DNA of 64,000 nucleotides from the NCBI GenBank assembly GCA_020002185.1, contig CM034538.1, positions 1,592,270 to 1,656,269 on the forward strand, in the 5' to 3' direction. The notes below the pieces were generated by a model that made no database searches, had not been told where the DNA came from, and saw only the letters and a program-made list of their open reading frames with translations. The number at the start of each line of letters is the position of its first letter. The stretch's first letter is position 1. Made by a program: the position numbers and the translations under genes. Below are positions 11,365 through 23,200 of this stretch, piece by piece. The DNA is from Paraescarpia echinospica (Eukaryota > Annelida > Polychaeta > Sabellida > Siboglinidae).

Positions 11365-12095
11365 TGGGTTGCAGTTGAAGGATTTTGGTGAGCCTCAAGC
11401 GGGGGCGCAGTTGAATGGTTTTGGTGAGCCTCAAGCGGGGGTGCAGTTGAAGGGTTTTGGTGAGCTTCAAGCGGGTGCAGTTGAAGGATGTTGGTGAGCT
11501 TCAAACAGGGGTACAGTTGAAGGGTTTTGGTGAGCTTCAAGGAGGGGTGCAGTTGAAGGGTTTTGGTGAGCTTCAAGGAGGGGTGCACTTGAAGGGTTTT
11601 GGTGAGCTTCAAGCAGGGGTACAGTTGAAGGGTTTTGGTGAGCCTCAAGCGTAGGCGCAGTTGAAGGGTTTTGGTGAGCTTCAAAGGGGTGCAGTTGAAG
11701 AGGTTTGGTGAACTTCAAGGGGATGCAGTTGAAGGGTTTTGATGAGCTTCAAACAGGGGTGCACTTGAAGGGCTTTGGTGACCTTCAAAGGGGTGCAGTT
11801 GAAGGGTTTTGGTGAACTTCAAGCAGGGGTGCAGTTAAAGGGTTTTGGTGAGCTTCAACGAGGGTGAAATTGAAGGGTTTTGGTGAGCCTCAAGCGAGGG
11901 TGCAATTGAAGGGTTTTGGTGAGCCTCAAACGGGGGCGCCTGTGAAGGGTTTTGGTGAAGGGGGTGCTGTTAAAGGGGTTTGGTGACTGTTAAAGGGGTG
12001 CAGTTGAAGAGTTTTGGTGAGCTTCAAGGGGGGTGCACAAGGCGGGTGCAGTTACAGTTTTTGGTAAGCTTCAAGGGCAATGCTGTTGAAGTGTT
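11365..12095. repeat. About 36-bp minisatellite, some 20 degenerate copies
   Basis: Units contain gcagttgaagggttttggtg followed by agcttcaag and a G-rich spacer. Each unit carries the inverted pair TTGAAG/CTTCAA about 10 bp apart, so single strands could form many small hairpins. Open frames on both strands across it are by-products of the repeat. Confidence 0.92.
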
Positions 12096-12166
12096 TTGGT
12101 AAGCACCAACCGCTACTATATTCACCACATTACGACGTGTAAGCATGGTGTGTTTGTGTTTACACA

Positions 12167-12310
12167 GGTCGAAGGGCGAGCTGACCTTACAGAACGTGAA
12201 CTGAGCAGCCTACTCATATCATACACAGGGAGCGAGTTCCAACAAGCAAAGCACGTGAAAGGGACATTAATGTCGTCGGCCTGTCCCAATAATCTTTTCT
12301 GTGAATGTTT
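12167..12310 (+). pseudogene. Decayed terminal exon and 3' UTR of an AID/APOBEC-like deaminase
   Basis: After a plausible acceptor (gtgtttacacag, ending 12,166) the sequence tracks the last exon of the intact deaminase at 59,870-60,026: a gagc/gaacg-rich stretch, then aacaagcaaagcacgtgaaa, and then gggacattaatgtcgtcggc and ctgtcc, matching the 60-kb stop codon and 3' UTR (gggacaggacattaatgtcg, tctgtcc). The stop is altered to a sense codon and the reading frame differs. No core exon was found upstream; the 11.4-12.1 kb minisatellite and the CR1 lie there. Inferred to be the third member of the deaminase array. Confidence 0.5.
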
Positions 12311-12539
12311 CTACAACGGCAGCAGTTGGACAAAGTGCTATCAACGATGCCATAAATTGCTTAATTCAATACCAACGCCCAACTACGGCAGTTTCATTGA
12401 TATGTTAATCACACATCCAACGTCAATAATTTATTTGAGTATCTCGTTGGTTGTTCGCCAACAACATACGCCAAAATAGGATATCTCAAGATAGCACAGT
12501 TTTCAAATCAAAGTTTCACCATTTTGAATATTCACAAGT
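12311..12539. other. Spacer, no gene
   Basis: No supported feature between the deaminase-exon remnant and the L2 element. Confidence 0.4.
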
Positions 12540-14085
12540 TCACAAGGTCCACATGATACACTTGCGAGCATTGCTGACGTTTCCCCTTCTGGTTACACCA
12601 TTCACAATCGACTACGTTTAGTCGGCCGTGGAAGTGGTGTTGGTTTTCTAGTATCACAGCAGTTCAAAGTTATATTGCATTCCAACCCTGAATACTCCAG
12701 TTTTTAGTCCATCTGTGCTGAAATTTCAGATTCTTCATTATCCGCATACTTTGTTTATATCATCCGGCAAATTTCTTTGAAGTCTTTCACGATCTGTTGG
12801 AAAATCTGGAAATTATTCACTCAGGATTTTACATTCTTGGTGATTTTAATCTACATTTGAATATACCTTCTACAACTACAACTACGTTTGGTGATATTCT
12901 GGCATCCTTGACTTGAAACAACATGTTACCTTTTCGACACATAAACATGGCCATTGGCTTGACCTCTTGATAACCTGTTCAACTTGTAATGATATCCAAA
13001 CACCTACTGTTTCAGATGGGTCATCAGACCACCATACGGTCATTTCCCTAACCCCATTAGAGTCGAAACACAATGTTCTTACAGAGCCATTCACAGGATT
13101 GATATTGCAGCTTTAATGGCTGATACCCTTAAATCCGACCTTATCACAGATCCAAAAGAACATCTATCTGACTTATATAAACAGTACTGTCAAGTACTCA
13201 ATGCATTACGTAACAAACATGCACTTATAAACTCCAAATGTGTGTCAGAAAGGCCACTGGCTCCATGGATGACTTCCGAAAGTATACTATCTAAAGGGCG
13301 TCGTCGTTATTTAGAGAGTGTATGGCGCAAATCGCGCTCGCCTTTAGACAGGTCACCTCTGTAACAAACAGATGGCCAAAGCTAAATCAGATTATTATAC
13401 AAATATGGTCATAAATAAGTCTGATAGCCCGCGTCAGTTATGAACTGCATCAATAAAATTAATATTCTACATAGACGGTCTGCTCCATCGCTACCTGATC
13501 ATGTGTCAGTTAAGTCTCTATGTGATTCGTTCTCTACTGTAGTCACTTTAAGAATAAAATCAGTATTATTCGTTCTGCTTTCCCACGTCTTACTTTAAAT
13601 AATGTCAGTGTGGACTTTCCACAAGTAAATTATCTACTTGTATCATTTGAACCTGCAACAGATGATGAAGTTAGGAAAACAATTATGTCCTCCCCAAATA
13701 AATCTTGTGCACTTGATCCATTTCCAACAATACTGCTGAAAGCATGTCTCAATGCATTAATTGGACCTATAACAAATATTATAAATGCATCACTTTGCTC
13801 TGGCTGTTTTCCTGATTATTTCTAATACACCACTTCTTAAGAAGTCATCTCTGCCTAAACAAGACCTAAATAATTATAAACCAATTTTTAACCTAAGCTT
13901 TATTTCTAAAATACGAGAAAAACTTGTAGCAAGTCGTCTAAGATCTCACATTAGCACGAATATCTTACCTAATGTGTCACAATCAGCACATAGACAATTT
14001 AATTCAACAGAAACTGCCATCTTAAAGGTTCATAATGGCATTAACTTGAACATTAATAATGGTAAAATGACTGCACTTACCTTAT

Positions 14086-14375
14086 TAGTTTCAGGCAATA
14101 AGCACACAAACAAACTTACATTCTCACATAAAACAAGCACTCCAAAAAACATACATGAGACAGACACCTTGTAAAAAGACCATATAAATTATCACGTAAA
14201 TAGCGTGGCTCCTATGATAGCGACAACTGTGTCTTAATAGGAGTCACCGACCCCGATTGAATAAGCTATATGATTAATGTCTATGGTACATCAATACCAT
14301 AATAGCTGTACAGTTCAGAAACCAATTAATTGTGTACCTACATGGGGTCAAATAAAAGTTATGTTATGTTAATAG
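14086..14375 (+). mobile_element. Retroelement 3' tail inserted in L2
   Basis: Splits the L2 RT just after its LTLL stretch. It shares with 4060-4272 the blocks gtggctcct, ggagtcaccgacccc and ggtcaaataaaa, ending in a ttatgttatgtt repeat tail. About 15 codons of the L2 host sequence are missing at the junction. Confidence 0.6.
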
Positions 14376-14425
14376 AGCTCTTCCCTATTAAAGTGGTACG
14401 GCATATCTGGCACAACTCTTAGTTA

Positions 14426-14869
14426 CGGGATCTTAGTTACTTAAGGGATCTTAGTTACGAAATACGCCTAAAAAAATGCGGTTTAACATCACTAGAGACC
14501 AGGAGATTGAGAGGAGATCAGATAGAAGTGTTTAAAATATTGAAGGGTTATGAAAATATTGATAGAAATATTTTTTTCTCAGTTAAGAAAGATAAAAGCA
14601 CTAGAGGACATGAACTTACATTAGCAAAGGAGCAGAGTAGATTGGATATAAGAAAGTTTTCATTTTCACAAAGGACTGTAAATGAATGGAACGGATTACC
14701 TGCTGATTGTGTAGGTGCTAGTAGTGTGAATATGTTTAAAAATAAAATCGACACATACCTCAGACGGGCGGGATACGCATAGATAAAAGGGTCGGACTCT
14801 CGATAAGTCAAAGGGCTTCCTTGTCCACCTGCCACCTAGAGTTAATTCTCTGGGTGGCAATCTTGTTAA
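14426..14869 (+). mobile_element. 5'-truncated CR1 copy inserted in L2
   Basis: Nearly identical to 9808-10,241 of the long CR1 copy: the last third of the ORF2 C-terminal part plus 3' UTR, ending cttgttaaa. The L2 words on either side, aactcttag (left) and aactctaag (right), look like a target-site duplication, and the L2 RT continues immediately after it with SWFSSYLTDR. The left junction holds a small duplication of the gggatcttagttac segment. Confidence 0.85.
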
Positions 14870-15247
14870 ACTCTAAGCTGGTTTTCTTCCTATCTAACTG
14901 ATAGATACCAAACTATAAAGATTGGGAACTGCTTTTCAGCTGCACTGCCGACTTTATTTGGTGTTCCCCAGGGTTCTGTTCTTGGGCCTTTACTTTTTAC
15001 TCTTTACACCATGCAATAAGCTCTGCTATACAAAGACATCTTTATGCTGGTGATACTACATTTCGTTGGCTAACCCGGATACAAATCGCTCCCTTAACCA
15101 ACTTAGTGATTGCCTTCAACATATCTTCCACTGGATTACTGACAGCAAGTTGAAATTAAATGCAAATAAACCTTAATTGATCATTATTGGTATTTCAATG
15201 CAGCGTAGTAAATTTGTGATTTTCCCTATGCATATTTTGAATCAGTA

Positions 15248-18200
15248 GGGGAAAGTCCCTAAAGCGCACCGCCTAAGCTTTATCTATTATTTTGAAATGT
15301 ATTTGTCGCAAAATCGATTTATTTGCACTATTCGGCGCGGGTACATTAATTTATCATTATGTATACAATAGACGTCATAATTGTTATAAAAGAAAACAAT
15401 ATTGCATAAAGTAAAAATAAAAAAATATAGCGCTTTGGGGACGCGTGCCCCCAAAGCGCCCCACCGCCTCTCCCCAAAGCGCACCTCCTGTGTCATGGTC
15501 ACCAAATGCTGTCAATCGCATAGGCAATCCAACTAAAATGTAGACTAGGCTAAACATTTTTTGTTGCATGCTGGTGAAAACAATTACAGATGACATTACG
15601 GAGTGGTAATTACTAATTACTATTAGGCCTATAGTCTAGCCACCATTGACTCATTGTTGAGTGTTAACCTTCACTGATAGTCTACAGTCAACCATTCTGC
15701 GACTACTGCATGCAAAGGTCGCATGCGGATTTTTCGTTTCCACACTTTTCATGGTACCATTGGCGGCACAATCGACATTGCAGCCAATCTTCTGTTGGTG
15801 GCGTGGTATAGAGCTCACTGCAATAGATGCACCTGTATTCTTCATTCGTAGGGGTCGCACCAACTTTACGCACGTGCTTGACAGTGGTTCGTTCTTTGCC
15901 CTTGTGCAGTTCGCGCTTGTTGGATTTCTTGCATGTCTGCTTATTGGCTCGCCTCTCAAGCTTCTCGTTCAGTTGCTGATGCTTTTATCGCAGATTATCC
16001 TTGTACGGTGATAACGTGAGATGTTCTGCAGACTGGGAGCGTCGTTTACCCAGCCGGGGCCCAGCCTTGGGGAGTGGTGGTATGCCGTGAATGAACGTGT
16101 TTATAGGCGTCATTGGTGTAGTGCGGCCAGTCGATGTGGAGGCAACTGCGTCAGGCAGCGTCGCGCGTTCGGAGAGGTTAGTCGCTTCAACATAGGCGCT
16201 GCTCGGAAGAGGCTCAGACGCGACAATTTCATTAGGAGCAGTTACCGCCGGCGGGGCGCTGCTTGCTGGGGCTGCCTATTCGCTGTCCGTCATCAACGAT
16301 GGCGCAAAATCTGCATCTCTAAACACTGCAGGGTTGAATGGCCACAGTCAACAACTGGAGAATCATGACACGGCTTTGTCGATCGTGCAAGCCCTTGTGT
16401 ACGCTGCTCCAAAGAGGGCCGCGGCATGCCTGTCTGTAGTTCTCCTTGAGCGGTCCGAAGTAGCATTTGTCGAGCGGCTGGAGTCGATGAATAGTGTGCG
16501 ATGGAAAGGAGATGAGCTCGACGCCATTCGCCCTGGCGAGTTCCACTGCTTCGAGCGACTTGTGTCCGTCAACAAAGAGTACCTTTTTGGCAGGCGTCGG
16601 TTTGACCGCATTGACAAAGTGATTCGACCACTGCACGAAGACTTTGCTGTCTGTTTAGCCACTGTCTGTCACCACTCCCCCTGTACCAGGTGGACAGCCA
16701 ACGAGCAAGTGCTCTTTCATTTTCTTCCTCGGGTAGATCATAAATGGTGCGAGATAACGCCCACTTGCACTCATGCTGCATATGATAGTGACCGTTTTCA
16801 CCTTTTCGCCACTCGTCACTTTTCCAACCTGTTTCTGACCCTTTTCGCGACGATTCTCCCAGGTTTGTGCACAACCGTTAAGCCGCTGTCGTCCATGTTC
16901 CACATTCTGTCACCATCTATCGGCCCAATGCTCTCAAGAAGCGACCTCCATATCTCGAAAAAATTATCGACTTGTGCCTTATTGAATCCCACTGCCCGAT
17001 TTATACTCGTCGCTTCTGGTTCCCTAATAGAGAGTGTTCCGTTTCTGGCAAGAAATCCGGCTAGCCAGTGTCGGCCAGCCATCTTTTTGGTTTGATCAAA
17101 GGGGTGTGCGACGCCTTTGTACTCAGCCACTTGGAAGGCCATTTGTCGGAGTTCGGTAGTTGTTAACCCGTAGAACCTTTGCTGCATGTCCATTGCATGG
17201 TTGGCGATAATATCTTCAATGTCGGTGTCTAGGATCTGGCGAAATCTTCCTAGAAGTTGCCGACCTGGCGCTCGAACCTGTAGGACAGAGCTGAATTTGT
17301 ATGGATAACTTCACATAAGCTTTTTTTTTATAAATTTTGAAACAACACAGTAATACGGTAGTACCACACCCTGGCAATTGAAATTAAGCTGTGCGGTGTG
17401 TTGTTTTATAAATTACTTGTAATATTATTCGAACGCATAAAACATTGACCGAGTTGTAACCCATTTTATTGCAATGGTAATAATTATTGTAATTATGACT
17501 ACTGAATTATGAAAATCTAATTTCAGACAAATTTTTGATAAATTACATACAAATTACCTGGCACTTATGGTGTCGTTGAAGAGTTCGCCTGAGGATTCCG
17601 CATTGCCGTTCAACACTTCTATATGATTCGCCATGTTGAAGAGCAAAGAGGGCCTCCTGTAAATCTGCCTCTCCATATTTCCGCTGTTGTTGATCACGTC
17701 CCATCTAAAATAAACAGTGGTTGCATAGTTTCAATTTCGGGAAATTACAATAAATCATCGCAATATGCTATCTGAATCCGCAAGAAAATTGTAAGTAAAC
17801 TGGTTTAACATACGAAAATTAATTAAAGTAGTCTATCCTAAATTGTGTCACATTTGCGGGTCCCCAAAACGCACCGGCTGTGAACCGTGACTGTAGTACA
17901 GTGCGTATTAGTCCAATTTGTTTCTAGAACGTGAGAAATACATTATATTTTCATACTAATGAATAAATTTATGATATATACACGAAAATTTTTAATGTCC
18001 CCAAACCGCACCTCCAATTGTATGAGTTTTGCTGCGGTGCGCTTTGGGGACATGGGGAGGTGCGCTTTGTGGAAAACTGTTAGTGACACTAAATCGGCCA
18101 TTTGCGAAATTGTATTTATAAATGAAATTCATAATATTCGCGTATGGTTCGGTCATACAATTGAACTACTGACAGTGTCATCGTAAGCAGTAATCATTAT

Positions 18201-18435
18201 TATTTGGTGCACTGACAAGCCTTCCACTAAATGCACAAAATAAGATAAAAAGTGTCATAAAACTCACCGAACGTCGTGTCGTGTCAAGGCGATCGCGTAT
18301 GTGCTATTTTTTTCTGCGCATGCGTCAAATAGCGACATCTATCGAATGAGACAAGCAACGCCTGCATTGTGCTGGTTCAATCCGCTAGTGTAGGGTTGGG
18401 GCGCTTTGGGGAGGGGGTGCGCGTTAGGGACTTCC
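15248..18435 (-). mobile_element. Pogo-type DNA transposon, 3.2 kb, with TIRs
   Basis: Inserted in the L2 at a TA (15,246-15,247 and 18,436-18,437). The left end ggggaaagtccctaaagcg and the right end (inverse complement ggaagtccctaacgcgcacc) are inverted repeats of about 24 bp. The motif ccccaaagcgcacc recurs near both ends (15,429-15,485; 17,861-17,876; 17,999-18,070; 18,400-18,427) in both orientations, as expected for subterminal transposase-binding sites. It encodes one spliced transposase on the minus strand. Removing it rejoins L2 sequence without a gap. Confidence 0.88.
15703..17704 (-). pseudogene. Pogo/CENP-B-like transposase with C-terminal zinc finger, broken
   Basis: Two exons. 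Exon 1 (17,704-17,558, phase 0) starts with ATG right after a TTTTAG and encodes a Psq/HTH-type DNA-binding module (RKYGEADLQEALFAL, SYRSVERQCGILRRTLQRH). A 280-bp intron (17,557-17,278, GTAATT...CTACAG) leads to exon 2, with the CENP-B-type HTH (GRHWLAGFLARNGTLSIREP) and the DDE catalytic domain with acidic motifs WNMDDSG, LFVDGHKS and LQPLDKCYFGPLKENY. The C-terminus (about 15,703-15,850) has a PHD-like cysteine module with CIYC, CRLCRQWYHEKC and CDLC, ending at the TAG at 15,703. Lesions: a 1-bp frameshift near 16,855 and an in-frame TAA near 16,657, plus frame loss between the DDE domain and the zinc finger. Inactive copy. Confidence 0.82.
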
Positions 18436-19140
18436 TATATCACGCCAGCAACCTCGGTGCGGAATCTAGGAGTGATCTGTGATCGCAACTTCAATTTCCG
18501 ACAACACATATCTCAAGAAGTGTCGCTGCTGTTTTAATCATATTCGTGATCTTCGGCGTATTCGCCGGAATAATTACGTCATTTATGTTGCTAAAACTAT
18601 TGCAACAGCGCTTGTTAGTAGCAGAATAGACTATTGCAATTCCCTCCTTTAAAATATCGCTTGCAAGGATATCACAAAACTTCAGCGTGTCCAAAATTGT
18701 CTAGCAAGAGTAGTTACAAGATCTCCTCGTTTTTCTCGCTCTGTACCACTTTTGACGTCTTTGCATTGGTTTCCTGTACGATATCGTATAATATTTAAGA
18801 TCTGTACCATTACATGCCAGGCACTGTCCAGTAAGCAACCATCTTATTTGCATTCACTGCTTACTCCTATAAAAACACCTATCCAGCTTCGAGCATCTAG
18901 TTCTGACCTACTTTTTGTTCCTAGAGTCAACACAAACATTGGAACTAGGGGTTTTTCTGTTGCAGCTTATCTTTACTACCTTGCTTCTCCACCATAGCTC
19001 CCTAGCGTCTTGACACATCTGTTGACAACTGGAATACTGCTTATGCATTTTGAGATTGACCAAGCCTTTTGATTTGATGCGCCTCTGAGCTTGGTTTCAA
19101 AGGATTTAGGCGCAATAGAAGTTATCTTATTATTATAATC

Positions 19141-19290
19141 CATGGGTTAGCAAGTAAATAACCAATTATTATATGCGCAATTTAGCACATGAAGTATACA
19201 AACTGATGCTGTAGTGAGCGATGCATTTACTGATCTTTTCATTCGTCAAACTGTTTTATACTAATAACATTGTACGTTTATAAAAAAACA
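19141..19290. other. Spacer, no gene
   Basis: Nothing recognised between the L2 tail and the next LINE fragment. Confidence 0.35.
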
Positions 19291-19293
19291 TTT

Positions 19294-19470
19294 CAAGGAA
19301 GAGAAAAAGAGGAAGGTCACGCAAAAGGTGGAGAGATCGAGTTAGACAGGACACTGGACTCCCGCTTTTAACAGCAGAGCAGTGTGCTCTAGACAGGACG
19401 AAATGGAGGTGTGTGACATCCAGGAGAATAGCTAGGCCGGGGTCAAATTGGCCTAGGCATTCACGTCAAG
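19294..19470 (+). pseudogene. LINE ORF2 C-terminal fragment
   Basis: Plus-strand translation gives RKRGRSRKRWRDRVRQD followed by an A..RTKWR segment, matching the common (R/K)RGRPRKRW...RDRWR signature at the C-terminus of several RTE/I-type LINE polymerases. No RT core is attached. Confidence 0.5.
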
Positions 19471-20040
19471 TAAGTCATTGTACGAATCCTGATGAAAGCT
19501 ATCCCCGTTCGTTCGTGTTCAAATATATTAAGAGTGTGCATAGTAGGGCCTGTTATTAATATGCACAATTTGTGTGATAAAAGAGCGTTCTTTTGACAAA
19601 ATATTAGGTGCGGAGGATGTCTACGACACGACGAACTATTTAGACACGATGTTTGTGTACTGAAAATGGCTAATTACATTTGTAAGGTCTTACGATAAAA
19701 TGCTGTTGTAATAATACGGAAACGGAACACATTAGCATAATGTTGTTATTGCCTAGCACCAAGGCTGCAAATAATTAATAATTGTAGTAAAGTAGTCAAT
19801 AGTGTACCAAAGGCAAGCTATTGAATGTGTGCGTGCGTGCATGCGTGGGTGTGTGGGTGTATGTGTACGTACTTGCGTGCAAGTGTTCGCGTGTGTGCAT
19901 GATGTTTGTTTGTTTTATACACCACCTCCAAGTATTACAATAACATCAATAACAATAATAATTTATCATATTAGCATAACGACATAGCTACGAAGTAATG
20001 TGCCAGTATTGCAACCAAACGTGCGGGGTATAGGACAGCA
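19471..20040. other. No gene seen
   Basis: A TG-rich microsatellite-like stretch (19,828-19,900), otherwise featureless AT-rich sequence upstream of the Ly6 promoter. Confidence 0.4.
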
Positions 20041-20047
20041 ATCGGAT

Positions 20048-20100
20048 CGTGATTGGTTGCCAAGTTCAGTGATCGCGACGCGATTGGTTATAAAGGCAGA
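20048..20100 (+). promoter_or_regulatory. Promoter of the Ly6/uPAR gene (inverted CCAAT boxes and TATA)
   Basis: Two inverted CCAAT boxes (gattggttgcc near 20,051 and gattggttataaagg near 20,081) are followed at once by a TATA-like ttataaagg (about 20,086-20,094). The start codon lies 170 bp downstream, leaving a 5' UTR of about 140 nt. Confidence 0.6.
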
Positions 20101-20265
20101 GTGTCGTTGTTGATATAATAAATTGCATGGCGTGGCTTTGTAAAACTCTCAAAATCAGTATGATACTATATTAGCTGTCGGCAACACATGCACGTCACTT
20201 AGAGACACCATAACACAGTTTAAAGAGCTGCCTCACGCTCGTTGTTCTTCGACAACCCAACAACC

Positions 20266-23200
20266 ATGCAGATGCTCCTTGCTTGCGTTCTCGTCTTCGT
20301 CGCCTCGTTCATAGGGTCAGGTATGTGAACGTTCTTACTGATATCACATTATTCAGTTTTGATAACTCAGAAAGCGTAACTCGGATACAACGCAATCATG
20401 CACAATAACGCGTTAAACCTCGACGCATTCTTGAAATGCCGTTTTTCATTTGTAGTTCGTTGCACGTTTCGAGTTTTTCAAGTTGAATTGAGTGTAAAAT
20501 AAAATAGCAGACATTGCACCCTTTTTATTTCGGCACACCCCGCGTGCAGTATATATCCTAATCATTGCACCCCTTTTTATTCCAACATGTCCCATACATG
20601 TGCACTGTTGTGCAACATTGAAGCTTTCTGTCTTCGCCATGCACCAAGGCCGAATCCTATGTGACGCACGAACCAAGCTTAGCTCCTGTGATATATTTTA
20701 TTTCTATATCCCGTCGCTACGTCCACTCTCCTCCAGACTTCCGCCCCAGTTTGTATTCTCATGTGAGTCGAGTTCCAGACCATCTGTTCCAAAATAAGTG
20801 CACAAATCTGTCTCGATCGGTGTTTCAGTTTCTTAACTTCCAGTCGTCTTTCTTTGTTCTGCTCCAAGTCCCAATACTCCCCCGTCCTCCCCCGAGACAG
20901 GGTAGACCCCATAGATTATACATCATGAAACTAAACTAACATGTCTGTAATGCGTACGTACTGTAGACAACTATATGTGTTGTCCTTAGTGAAACTAAAC
21001 TAACATGTCTGTAATGCGTACGTACTGTAGACAACTATATGTGTTGCCCTTAGTGAAACTAAACTAACACGTCTGTAATGCGTACATACTGTAGACAACT
21101 ATATTTGTTGCCCTGAGTGAAACTAAACTAACATGTCTGTAATGCGTACGTACTGTAGACAACTATATGTGTTACCCTTAGTGAAACTAAACTAACGTGT
21201 CTGTAATGCGTACGTACTGTAGACAACTATATGTGTTGCCCTTAGTGAAACTAAACTAACATGTCTGTAATGCGTACGTACTGTAGACAACTATATGTGT
21301 TGCCCTTAGTGAAACTAAACTAACACGTCTGTAATGCGTACGTACTGTAGACAACTATATGTGTTGCCCTTAGTGAAACTAAACTAACACGTCTGTAATG
21401 CGTACGTACTGTAGACAACTATATGTGTTGCCCTTAGTGAAACTAAACTAACACGTCTGTAATGCGTACGTACTGTAGACAACTATATGTGTTACCCTTA
21501 GTGAAACTAAACTAACATGTCTGTAATGCGTACGTACTGTAGACAACTATATGTGTTACCCTTAGTGAAACTAAACTAACACGTCTGTAATGCGTACATA
21601 CTGTAGACAACTATATGTGTTACCGTTAGTGAAACTAAACTAACATGTCTGTAATGCGTACGTACTGTAGACAACTATATGTGTTGCCCTGAGTGAAACT
21701 AAACTAACATGTCTGTAATGCGTACGTACTTTAGATAACTATATGTGTTACCCTTAGTGAAACTAAACTAACATGTCTGTAATGCGTACGTACTGTAGAC
21801 AACTATATGTGTTGCCCTGAGTGAAACTAAACTAACATGTCTGTAATGCGTACGTACTGTAGACAACTATATGTGTTGCCCTGAGTGAAACTAAACTAAC
21901 ATGTCTGTAATGCGTACGTACTGTAGACAACTATATGTGTTACCCTTAGTGAAACTAAACTAACACGTCTGTAATGCGTACGTACTGTAGACAACTATAT
22001 GTGTTGCCCTGAGTGAAACTAAACTAACATGTCTGTAATGCGTACATACTGTAGACAACTATATGTGTTGCCCTGAGTGAAACTAAACTAACATGTCTGT
22101 AATGCGTACGTACTGTAGACAACTATATGTGTTGCCCTGAGTGAAACTAAACTAACATGTATGTAATGCGTACATACTGTAGACAACTATATGTGTTGCC
22201 CTTAGTGAAACTAAACTAACATGTCTGTAATGCGTACGTACTGTAGACAACTATATGTGTTGCCCTTAGTGAAACTAAACTAACATGTCTGTAATGCGTA
22301 CGTACTGTAGACAACTATATGTGTTGCCCTGAGTGAAACTAAACTAACATGTCTGTAATGCGTACGTACTGTAGACAACTATACGTGTTGCCCTGAGTGA
22401 AACTAAACTAACATGTCTGTAATGCGTACGTACTTTAGATAACTATATGTGTTGCCCTTAGTGAAACTAAACTAACACGTCTGTAATGCGTACGTACTGT
22501 AGACAACTATATGTGTTGCCCTTAGTGAAACTAAACTAACACGTCTGTAATGCGTACGTACTGTAGACAACTATATGTGTTGCCCTTAGTGAAACTAAAC
22601 TAACATGTCTGTAATGCGTACATACTGTAGACAACTATATGTGTTGCCCTTAGTGAAACTAAACTAACACGTCTGTAATGCGTACATACTGTAGACAACT
22701 ATATGTGTTGCCCTTAGTGAAACTAAACTAACATGTCTGTAATGCGTACATACTGTAGACAACTATATGTGTTGCCCTGAGTGAAACTAAACTAACATGT
22801 CTGTAATGCGTACGTACTGTAGACACCTATATGTGTTGCCCTTAGTGAAACTAAACTAACACGTCTGTAATGCGTACGTACTGTAGACAACTATATGTGT
22901 TGCCCTTAGTGAAACTAAACTAACACGTCTGTAATGCGTACGTACTGTAGACAACTATATGTGTTGCCCTTAGTGAAACTAAACTAACATGTCTGTAATG
23001 CGTAAGTACTGTAGACAACTATATGTGTTGCCCTTAGTGAAACTAAACTAACACGTCTGTAATGCGTACGTACTGTAGACAACTATATGTGTTACCCTTA
23101 GTGAAACTAAACTAACACGTCTGTAATGCGTACATACTGTAGACAACTATATGTGTTGCCCTTAGTGAAACTAAACTAACATGTCTGTAATGCGTACGTA

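Larger units (their letters stand above)
12540..19140 (+). mobile_element. L2-type LINE interrupted by three insertions
   Basis: Pieces of one LINE in order and orientation. Endonuclease: 12,540-13,115, with GDFNLHLN at about 12,838-12,861. Linker and RT start: 13,116-14,085, including SSPNKSC and a decayed NYRPxSNLSF block. Next a small RT piece at 14,376-14,425 (WYGISGTTL). Then the RT core at 14,870-15,246, with WFSSYLTDR and GVPQGSVLGPLLFTLY. Then the C-terminus at 18,436-18,998, with ASSRIDYCNSLL-like, LQRVQNCLARVV and LTSLHWFPVRYRI. A 3' UTR follows, ending in a TTA-rich tail near 19,140. Frames shift repeatedly, so the copy is dead. The same 3' UTR recurs at 51,755-51,913. Confidence 0.85.

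Noticed and set aside
16334..17095. 253-residue plus-strand protein
   Set aside because: It is the antisense of the pogo transposase, which has clear motifs on the minus strand.
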